From the NCBI GenBank assembly GCA_050014755.1, contig JBEKCS010000071.1:1-19785 (forward strand): DNA of 19,785 bases, written 5' to 3'. The number at the start of each line of letters is the position of its first letter. The first letter of the stretch is position 1. Of the stretch, positions 6,310-12,268 are shown one piece after another. Origin of the DNA: Bog-756 sp050014755 (GTDB lineage Bacteria > Actinomycetota > Acidimicrobiia > Acidimicrobiales > RAAP-2). The position numbers and the translations under genes were made by a program. The notes under the pieces are model-generated. The model saw only the letters and a list, made by a program, of their open reading frames with translations. It was not told the origin of the DNA and did not search any database.

Positions 6310-7278
6310 ATGACCACCGCCAAGATCTGGGTCGTCGCCGAAGTGGTCGACGGCGCCCCCACCACCACCTCGCTCGAGCTGATCAGCCGTGCCCGCACAC
6401 TGGCCGACACGGTCGAGGCCGTCGTCTGGGGAGACGGCGCCTCTGCCGCCGCAGCCCTGGGGGAGTACGGCGCCACCACCGTCCACGACGTGGGCGACCT
6501 CGGCGGCGCCCTCCCCGGTGCGCCGGTGGCCGCGTCCATCGCCGCCGCCGTCGCAGCGGGGACCGGGCCCGACGCTGTCCTGATCCCGGCCACCTACGAC
6601 GGCCGCGACGTGGCCGGCCGCCTTTCGGTCAAGCTCGACCGGCCGGTGCTGACCAACGTGGTCGATCTGACCGAGGCCGACGGGGGACTGGTCAGCCAGC
6701 ACGCCATCTTCGGCGGCGCCGAGATCCTCACCGCCCGGTTCACCGGGGACGGCCCCGGGATCTTCGTGATCCGGGCCAAGTCGTTCGCGGCCGAGCCGTC
6801 CGGTGGCGCACCGGCGTCCGTCGTCACCGCCCCGGCCCCCGACACCGGCGCCTCCAACGCGGCACGCATCGTGGCCCGCCACGTCGAGGAGCGCACCGGT
6901 CCCAAGCTTGACGAGGCCGAGGTGGTCGTCTCGGGTGGACGTGGCCTGGGTGAGAAGGACCAGTACGCGCTCATCGAGCAGCTGGCCGCGCTCCTCCACG
7001 GTGCCGCCGGCGCCAGTCGGGCCATCGTCGATGCCGGTTGGGTGCCGTACTCGCACCAGGTCGGCCAGACCGGCAAGACGGTGAAGCCCACCGTCTACAT
7101 GGCCTGCGGGATCTCCGGCGCCACCCAGCACATGGTCGGCATGAAGAACTCGAAGAACATCGTCGCCATCAACAAGGATCAGGACGCTCCGATCTTCCAG
7201 GTCGCCGATCTCGGCATCGTGGGCGACGTGCACAAGGTCCTTCCGAAGCTGATCGAGGCCATCCAGGCCCGGGGCTGA
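6310..7278 (+). CDS. etfA: Electron transfer flavoprotein alpha subunit
   Basis: A 322-residue EtfA of normal length. The N-terminal half (1-190) is the Rossmann-like domain shared with EtfB. The C-terminal half carries the FAD site: SGGRGLGEKDQ at 208-218, AIVDAGWVPYSHQVGQTGKTVKP at 238-260, CGISGATQH at 266-274, and the signature SKNIVAINKDQDAPIFQVADLGIVGD at 281-306. It pairs with the EtfB gene just upstream, and GGAG nine bases before the ATG gives a good ribosome binding site, so the two are one operon. The glutamine in SHQVGQTG and the ISGATQHMVG segment are as in ordinary ETFs. A perfect hairpin 57 bp after the stop probably ends the transcript. Identification is secure. Confidence 0.96.
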   Translation: MTTAKIWVVAEVVDGAPTTTSLELISRARTLADTVEAVVWGDGASAAAALGEYGATTVHDVGDLGGALPGAPVAASIAAAVAAGTGPDAVLIPATYDGRDVAGRLSVKLDRPVLTNVVDLTEADGGLVSQHAIFGGAEILTARFTGDGPGIFVIRAKSFAAEPSGGAPASVVTAPAPDTGASNAARIVARHVEERTGPKLDEAEVVVSGGRGLGEKDQYALIEQLAALLHGAAGASRAIVDAGWVPYSHQVGQTGKTVKPTVYMACGISGATQHMVGMKNSKNIVAINKDQDAPIFQVADLGIVGDVHKVLPKLIEAIQARG

Positions 7279-7334
7279 CCCCTCCGCACGACGTCGCCCC
7301 TGGCGGGCGGACGTCGACGTCCAATGTGTGACCT

Positions 7335-7360
7335 CGACCCGCGGCATAGCCCGCGGGTCG
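7335..7360 (+). terminator. Perfect 10-bp hairpin downstream of etfA
   Basis: CGACCCGCGG (7335-7344) is followed by a six-base loop and its exact reverse complement (7351-7360). It lies 57 bp after the etfA stop and runs directly into the 24-bp repeat tract. There is no T tract. A transcription end for etfBA is the most likely role. Confidence 0.55.
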
Positions 7361-7428
7361 GGTCGCGAAAGGGCCCGCGAGTCGGGTCGCGAAAGGGCCC
7401 GCGAGTCGGGTCGCGAAAGGGCCCGCGG
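7357..7428 (+). repeat. Three 24-bp tandem repeats in the etfA-MBOAT spacer
   Basis: Copies occupy 7357-7380, 7381-7404 and 7405-7428. The first two are identical and the third differs only in the last base. Each contains GGGTCGCGAAAGGGCCCGCG, so GGGCCC palindromes recur every 24 bp. There are no spacers, so this is not a CRISPR array. The unit is a multiple of three, but no credible gene runs through it. Confidence 0.95.
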
Positions 7429-7446
7429 TCGCCTGGAGGTCATCAC

Positions 7447-7474
7447 TTGGCGACAGAGGTGCACCGGGTAATGT
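7447..7474 (+). promoter_or_regulatory. Candidate promoter for the MBOAT-SGNH operon
   Basis: TTGGCG (7447-7452) and TAATGT (7469-7474) are separated by 16 bp and lie about 60 bp before the acyltransferase start, downstream of the repeat tract. The match to the primary sigma consensus is moderate. Confidence 0.3.
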
Positions 7475-7535
7475 CCGCAACGGTGCCGCCCTACGGCGTC
7501 GCCCGGCGCCCATCCTCTGTCCGAACGAAGTCCAC

Positions 7536-8957
7536 GTGCTCTTTCCCACCATCGACTTTGCCATCTTCTTCGCCGTGGTCTACACGGTGCAGTGGCTGCT
7601 CGTACCGTACGCGGGACCGTGGAAAGTGTTCATGGTGCTGGCGAGCTACGTGTTCTACGCGTGGTGGGACTGGCGCTTCATCTTCCTTCTCGCCGCGTCG
7701 ACGGCCATCGCCTTCGCGGGCGGGCGTCTGATCCACCCCGCTGCCGGGACCAGACGGCGGATTGCCATGTGGACGTCCGTGGGCCTCCTCCTCGGGCTCC
7801 TCGCGTGGTTCAAGTACTACGGCTTCGTCGCCGTCAACGTGGACAACGCCGCCCACGCCGTCGGTCTCGGCCGGCCGATCCCCCTACTGACGGTGACCCT
7901 TCCCGTCGGCATCTCCTTCTTCACCTTCATGGCCATCAGCTACGTGGTCGACATCTACCGCGGCGTGCTCCGGCCGGCACGAGGCATAGATGTGACCGTG
8001 TACCTGTCCTTCTTCCCCCACCTGATCGCCGGGCCCATCGTCCGGGGCACCGAGCTGCTCCCGCAGATCCGCACCATGCGCGACCGCGACGGCGTCCACT
8101 ACGTGGAGGCGTTCTGGCTGATCGCCGCCGGCCTGGCCAAGAAGGTCGTCCTCTCCTCCTATCTGTCCACCTACGTGGTCGACCCGGTCTTTGCCGACCC
8201 CCGCCAGCACTCCGCCCTCGAGGTGCTGTTCGCCATCTGGGGCTATGCCGTCCAGATCTACGCCGACTTCAGCGGCTACACCGACATCGCCATCGGCCTC
8301 GCCCTCCTCATGGGCTTCCGGTTTCCGGTCAACTTCAAGCGGCCGTACACGGCCGTCGGCCTGCAGGACTTCTGGAGACGGTGGCACATCACCCTGTCGT
8401 TCTGGCTCCGTGACTACCTCTACATCCCGCTCGGCGGCAATCGGGGCACCGAGCAGCGGATCGCCGCCAACATCATGATCACCATGCTGCTCGGCGGCCT
8501 GTGGCACGGCGCCTCGTGGACATTCGTGTTCTGGGGCGGCTACCACGGGGTCGGACAGGTGATCGGCCGCCAGCGGAGGAAGGCGCGCATCGCCAAGGGT
8601 CTGCCGCCCGAGCCGGTGGGCCGGGCCCGGGTGGCCTGGGCCCGCTTCGTCACCTTCCAGGTGGTGTGCCTCGGCTGGCTGTTCTTCCGTGCCGTCACCC
8701 TCGGGAACGCTTTCGACATGCTCGGCCGGCTCGTCAACGGCTGGGGGAGCTCGCCCCTGGTCACCCCCCTGGCCGTCCTGGCCATCGCCGCGGGAATCGC
8801 CAGCCAGTACCTCCCCGACGACTGGCTCAGCGCCGTTCTGCGGTTCTTTGCCGCCCGCCGACCCGTGGTCCAGGGCGCCTTACTCGGCTTGGTGCTACTG
8901 GCCATCACCACCTTTGGGCCGGCGGGAGTGGCCCCCTTCATCTACTACCGGTTCTGA
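7536..8957 (+). CDS. MBOAT-family membrane O-acyltransferase (AlgI-like)
   Basis: A 473-residue polytopic membrane protein with about ten hydrophobic segments. It carries the AlgI/DltB marks: SYVFYAWWDWRF near residues 38-48, LPVGISFFTF at 122-131, FFPHLIAGPIVR at 159-170, ADFSGYTDIAIG at 243-254, DFWRRWHITLSFWLRDYLYIPLGGNR starting at 278 with H284, and GGLWHGASWTFVFWG starting at 320 with the conserved catalytic-type H324. Such proteins move an acyl group, usually acetyl, across the membrane for transfer to a polysaccharide or wall polymer. The GTG at 7536 was chosen because homology starts at once; the ribosome binding site is weak (GAAG). The stop is two bases before the SGNH gene, its expected extracellular partner. 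No polymer synthesis genes adjoin it, so the acceptor is unknown. Confidence 0.93.
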   Translation: MLFPTIDFAIFFAVVYTVQWLLVPYAGPWKVFMVLASYVFYAWWDWRFIFLLAASTAIAFAGGRLIHPAAGTRRRIAMWTSVGLLLGLLAWFKYYGFVAVNVDNAAHAVGLGRPIPLLTVTLPVGISFFTFMAISYVVDIYRGVLRPARGIDVTVYLSFFPHLIAGPIVRGTELLPQIRTMRDRDGVHYVEAFWLIAAGLAKKVVLSSYLSTYVVDPVFADPRQHSALEVLFAIWGYAVQIYADFSGYTDIAIGLALLMGFRFPVNFKRPYTAVGLQDFWRRWHITLSFWLRDYLYIPLGGNRGTEQRIAANIMITMLLGGLWHGASWTFVFWGGYHGVGQVIGRQRRKARIAKGLPPEPVGRARVAWARFVTFQVVCLGWLFFRAVTLGNAFDMLGRLVNGWGSSPLVTPLAVLAIAAGIASQYLPDDWLSAVLRFFAARRPVVQGALLGLVLLAITTFGPAGVAPFIYYRF

Positions 8958-8959
8958 CC

Positions 8960-10237
8960 ATGGCACCCGCCCCACCACCCCGTACGCCGAGTCCCCCTCC
9001 GGGCCGTCCCCCCCCGACCGGGGGCGGGGGCAGTGGCAGTGGCGGAAGTGGTGGCGGGGGCGGGGGTGGGGGCGGCGCGGCGCTCTACGACTGGTCCGAC
9101 GATCCTGCTGACAGCGGGGAGACCGGTCGCGCCGGCAACGTCGGGCACGCTGGGCTCGTCACGCGGACCGGCCATACCGACCATGGCATCGGCGGCGACC
9201 ACGCGTTCTGGGAGCGACTTCCCTTCCCGGCGATCCCGTGGACCCGGGCGTTGTTCATCGGCGTCGTCTGTTTCGCTCTGTGGTTCCTCCTCGACGCGCC
9301 GAGTCTCCAGCACTCGGCCCAGGTGTCGCCACTCGGCGTCCGCCGGACCGTCTCCATGGACGTGACCGGACCGGTCGCCGCACTCAGCCGGACACTCGGC
9401 CTCTCCAACATCGTCGGCAGGACCGACGATGCATTCGGTCGCACCCCAGGAGCCGGGCCGGCGCTCAACGTCCCCACCCGACCTCTGAAGCCGCCGAGGA
9501 GTGCAGCGGTCACGGGCCCGACCACGCCGACCACACTGGCACCCCTCAACGAGCACCCGACGCCGGCCAATCCCCTCCGTGTGCTGATCCTCGGCGACTC
9601 GGTCGGGCTCGACCTCGGTCAGCCCCTGGTCAACGCACTCGGTTCCTACCGTGATGTGAGCACCTTCCTCGACGGACGGGTCGACACCGGACTCAGCCGT
9701 CCCGATTACTTCAACTGGCCCGCCGAGCTCCACATCGACCTGGCCAATCAGCAGCCCCAGTTGGTGGTGGTGATGATCGGCGCCAACGACCCCCAGGGTC
9801 TGGTGACGTCTAGCGGCAGCATCGCGTACGGGCAGCCGGGCTGGGACGCCGCCTACTCGGCCCGGGTGGCGGCATTCATCGCCGAAGCCAACGCCGGCGG
9901 GGCACACGTCCTGTGGGTAGGGATGCCCCCGATGCAGAATCCCGGGCTCGACGCGGCCATGACCCACCTGGACATCCTCGACCAGATCCAGGTCGACGAG
10001 GCCGGTCCTGGTGCCAGCTACCTGTCGTCGGTACCGTCACTGGCTACAGCCCTGGGCGGCTTTGCCGCCTACGTCACCAACAGCGCCGGAGCGGTGATCA
10101 ACATCCGCACGCCGGACGGCATCCACCTCACTCCCGGAGGCGGGGCTGCGCTTGCCGCGGCCGTCGTCAACTACATCCATGACGACCTTCACGTGCAGTT
10201 CGTTCCGGGAACCGGCGGACCGGAGCACCGGGACTGA
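8960..10237 (+). CDS. Membrane-anchored SGNH hydrolase/acyltransferase (DUF459-like)
   Basis: The 425-residue protein has a disordered cytoplasmic N-terminus (Pro-rich 1-20, then nearly pure Gly with a few Ser at 21-39), one membrane helix at about 95-111, a Pro/Thr-rich linker (170-205) and an extracytoplasmic SGNH domain. Block I is LILGDSVGLDLG with the nucleophile S214, block III is GAND (274-277), and block V is DGIHLTPGG with D386 and H389, so the catalytic triad is intact. The ATG is two bases after the MBOAT stop, implying translational coupling. By analogy with AlgI/AlgX and PatA/PatB pairs, it probably receives the acyl group outside the membrane and adds it to an envelope glycan, or trims it. 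A GDSL esterase role alone is the alternative. The long glycine tract is unusual and probably repeat-derived. Confidence 0.87.
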   Translation: MAPAPPPRTPSPPPGRPPPTGGGGSGSGGSGGGGGGGGGAALYDWSDDPADSGETGRAGNVGHAGLVTRTGHTDHGIGGDHAFWERLPFPAIPWTRALFIGVVCFALWFLLDAPSLQHSAQVSPLGVRRTVSMDVTGPVAALSRTLGLSNIVGRTDDAFGRTPGAGPALNVPTRPLKPPRSAAVTGPTTPTTLAPLNEHPTPANPLRVLILGDSVGLDLGQPLVNALGSYRDVSTFLDGRVDTGLSRPDYFNWPAELHIDLANQQPQLVVVMIGANDPQGLVTSSGSIAYGQPGWDAAYSARVAAFIAEANAGGAHVLWVGMPPMQNPGLDAAMTHLDILDQIQVDEAGPGASYLSSVPSLATALGGFAAYVTNSAGAVINIRTPDGIHLTPGGGAALAAAVVNYIHDDLHVQFVPGTGGPEHRD

Positions 10238-10256
10238 CCAGGTCCACCTCATTCCC

Positions 10257-10308
10257 GGGGCGGCTCTCCTCGGGGGCGGCTCGCCTCCGGGGAGGCTCGC
10301 CTCCCGGG
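10257..10308. terminator. Repeat-built GC hairpin between convergent genes
   Basis: Three imperfect copies of a roughly 17-bp unit begin near 10257, 10272 and 10289 (core GCGGCTCGCCTCC). The last two copies form a stem: 10287-10296 pairs with 10299-10308 with one mismatch, closed by the stable-type loop CTCG. It stands between the stops of the SGNH gene (10237) and the SCO1664-like gene (10315), so it could end transcription from both sides. Confidence 0.5.
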
Positions 10309-10314
10309 GGCCAC

Positions 10315-11118
10315 TCAGACAAGGGGCCACGGGTAGGGCGGTCGGTCGCCGATCGGCTCGGGAAAGTGCCCGACGTCCACCAGGTGGGCTGCCCGCTCGA
10401 GCACCGCCTCGGCTTCGGCTTCGGACACGAGTGCAAGGAGGTCGTCGGGCAGTCCCGCTTCCACCAGTCGTTCGAGGTCGGCGACGATGCGGTCGGGTAC
10501 CTCCTCGTCGGCGAACTCCCAGATGACCGTGCGCAGCTTGTGCTGGACGTGGAAGCAGAGGCCATGGTCGATGCCCCACAGGCGCCCGTCCGATCCGCAG
10601 AGGACGTGACCGCTCTTGCGGTCGGCGTTGTTGACGACGATGTCGAACGCACAGAAGAACTTCAGCTCGTCATCTCGGTCACCCTCCTCCAGCAGGGTGA
10701 AGTAGTGCTGCTGGTAGTCGGAGTCGATGAACAGCTGCAGCGACCCAGGCCCGAATGGGGCATCGGTGCGCACGACGGTCGGCGGAACGATCCCCCAGCC
10801 CAAGGCCTCCGACAGTGCATAGGCGGCGGCCTCGCGCCGGAAGAGACCGTCGGGAAAATCCCACAACGACTGCTCTCCCTGATGGGGTTTGTAGACGGCA
10901 CGAACGGGAACGTCACCGGGCTCCCCATCGTCAACGGGGCTCTCGGACGAGTCGATGTCGCTGCCCCTGGGATCGTCCGCACCGGTGCCGTCGAGTCTGA
11001 CGAGGAACGTGAGGTTGGAACTCCACGGAAGCCGCCCTTCGACGGTCAGTTCACGGTCGACCAGCAGACCGGCGGCCTCTGCAAGGGTCGGACCGGTCCC
11101 GGGTTGCCAGCCCCTCAC
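10315..11118 (-). CDS. SCO1664-family protein (TIGR03843 type), PI3/4-kinase-like fold
   Basis: A 267-residue cytosolic protein of the actinobacterial SCO1664 family. Kinase-like features are visible: AVYKP with K77 in the ATP-lysine position, DIVVNNADRKSGHVL at 159-173 resembling a catalytic loop, and WGIDHGLCF at 181-189 resembling the metal-binding DxG region. GRLPWSSNLTFLV (29-41) and LWDFPDGLFRREAAAYALSEALGWGIVPPT (85-114) are family signatures. Residues 43-72 are an acidic insertion between two strands. The substrate is unknown; protein, lipid or inositol-related phosphorylation are all possible. I place the start at the GTG of 11118-11116, which shares GTGA with the stop of the DUF3090 gene; an ATG at 11154 would add 12 residues. 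It ends the - strand operon. Confidence 0.85.
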   Translation of the reverse strand: MRGWQPGTGPTLAEAAGLLVDRELTVEGRLPWSSNLTFLVRLDGTGADDPRGSDIDSSESPVDDGEPGDVPVRAVYKPHQGEQSLWDFPDGLFRREAAAYALSEALGWGIVPPTVVRTDAPFGPGSLQLFIDSDYQQHYFTLLEEGDRDDELKFFCAFDIVVNNADRKSGHVLCGSDGRLWGIDHGLCFHVQHKLRTVIWEFADEEVPDRIVADLERLVEAGLPDDLLALVSEAEAEAVLERAAHLVDVGHFPEPIGDRPPYPWPLV

Positions 11119-11609
11119 ACTGCCGGCGGACGGTGGCCGTTGGTCCGGGGGCATTCGTGACCAGAGGGGTCCAGCGGTGACCCGCACAGCGGACAGGGAG
11201 GGCGCCCTGACTCGACCAGGCGGGTGGCCCGGATGGAGAAGGCGGCGGCCTGCTCGCGGGTGATCGACACCCGGGCAATGGCACCGACGTCACCCTCGGG
11301 CACGAGCTCCTCGATGACCAGCACCACCCGGTCCTCGGACTCGTCGTAGGAGACGCCGATCGTCCCGACGGCCCACGCCGGCTCCAACGGCTCCTCGAGT
11401 TCCTGGTCGTCGGGCAGGTGGCCGGGACGCTGTCGGTCCTTGACCACCCGGGCCAACAGATCGCCCATGGCCGCCACCTGCTGTTTCTCGACCTTCACCG
11501 TCAGCACGGTGTCGCCCTGGCGGCACTGGATCAGGAACAGCCGGCTGCCCACCGGGCCCACCGTGCCCACGCTCAGCCGTTCGGCCGACAGATCGAAGGC
11601 GTCGGTCAT
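11115..11609 (-). CDS. DUF3090 family protein (TIGR03847 type)
   Basis: A 164-residue protein of the actinobacterial DUF3090 family. The body (residues 20-125) has the alternating pattern of a beta-rich domain (SRLFLIQCRQGDTVLTVKVEKQQV, AVGTIGVSYDESEDRVVLVIEELV). The C-terminus has the conserved knuckle CPLCGSPLDPSGHECPR with C139, C142, H151 and C153, which looks like a metal-binding site. Function is not established. Its ATG at 11609 overlaps the stop of the phosphomutase-like gene by four bases (ATGA), and its own stop overlaps the SCO1664-like start, so all three are probably translated as a coupled unit. The same three genes sit together near mshC in mycobacteria and streptomycetes, as I recall, which hints at a shared and possibly mycothiol-linked role. 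mshC is not in this window. Confidence 0.88.
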   Translation of the reverse strand: MTDAFDLSAERLSVGTVGPVGSRLFLIQCRQGDTVLTVKVEKQQVAAMGDLLARVVKDRQRPGHLPDDQELEEPLEPAWAVGTIGVSYDESEDRVVLVIEELVPEGDVGAIARVSITREQAAAFSIRATRLVESGRPPCPLCGSPLDPSGHECPRTNGHRPPAV

Positions 11610-12268
11610 GCGATCGCCAGCGCGGTGAGCGACTCGGTCGAATTGACGGTGAGCACGAACGGCCCGGCACCCGTGAAGGCCAGGGCCGACACCGAGCACG
11701 GGGCGACCGTGAGGCGTTGGAACAGGTCGAGCGGGGTTCCGGCAGCCTGTGCCACCAACGCCTTGATCGGGTCGGCATGGGACACGGCGACGATCGTCTC
11801 GCCCCGGTGGCGTTCCACCAGTCGGGCCAGCGCCGTGATCATTCGGGTCTGCATCTCGAGGAAGGACTCGCCGCCGGGAAAGCGGAAGCCGCTCGGATTG
11901 CGTTGGACCGTCGCCCACTGGGGCTTCTTGGCCAGGTCGGCGAGCTTGCCGCCGGTCCACTCGCCGAAGTCGCACTCGATCAGTCCCCGGTCGGAGCGGA
12001 CCCGCAGTCCGAGTCGTCGTGCGATGGGGCGGGCCGTCTCAGTCGTGCGCTCGAGCGGGGAAGCGTAGACGGCGACGGGAGCCCCCTTGCCGGTGTCGGC
12101 CAGTGTGCCGATTCGCCCAGCAACCGCCTCGGCCTGGGCACGCCCTTCGTCGGAGAGATGGAGGCCGGAGGCCCGGCCGGGCAGTACCTGCCCGGTGGTG
12201 GGTGTCCTGCCGTGGCGGACCAGGAGGACCACCGTCGGACGTTCAGTGGGTTTGGGTCGGCTGGCCAC
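11606..12268 (-). CDS. Histidine-phosphatase superfamily protein, MSMEG_4193 phosphomutase-like (TIGR03848 type)
   Basis: A 220-residue member of the phosphoglycerate-mutase-like histidine phosphatases. LLVRHGRT at 15-22 supplies the phosphorylated H19, LERTTETARP at 72-81 the conserved arginine, E98 in IECDFGEWTG the acid, and SHADPIK starting at 163 the second histidine H164. These residues indicate an active phosphatase or mutase, not a degenerate copy. The substrate is unknown. The GTG at 12268 lies 26 bp inside the end of the MMPL gene; a later GTG at 12232 would start at the first beta-strand and avoid the overlap, and neither has a clear ribosome binding site. The stop shares ATGA with DUF3090. 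Facing a kinase-like protein in the same operon, it may act as the opposing phosphatase, but that is inference. Confidence 0.88.
   Translation of the reverse strand: MASRPKPTERPTVVLLVRHGRTPTTGQVLPGRASGLHLSDEGRAQAEAVAGRIGTLADTGKGAPVAVYASPLERTTETARPIARRLGLRVRSDRGLIECDFGEWTGGKLADLAKKPQWATVQRNPSGFRFPGGESFLEMQTRMITALARLVERHRGETIVAVSHADPIKALVAQAAGTPLDLFQRLTVAPCSVSALAFTGAGPFVLTVNSTESLTALAIA

Noticed and set aside
7357..7428. Possible CRISPR array
   Set aside because: The 24-bp units are directly adjacent with no unique spacers, and no cas gene is present.
7324..7731. ORF with an octapeptide repeat (PRVGSRKG) across the 24-bp repeats
   Set aside because: It overlaps the first 196 bases of the MBOAT gene in another frame and has no recognisable family; the peptide repeat simply reflects the 24-bp unit.
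10366..11160. 264-codon + strand ORF opposite the SCO1664-like gene
   Set aside because: Antisense shadow; the - strand frame shows the conserved kinase-like segments and coupled start.
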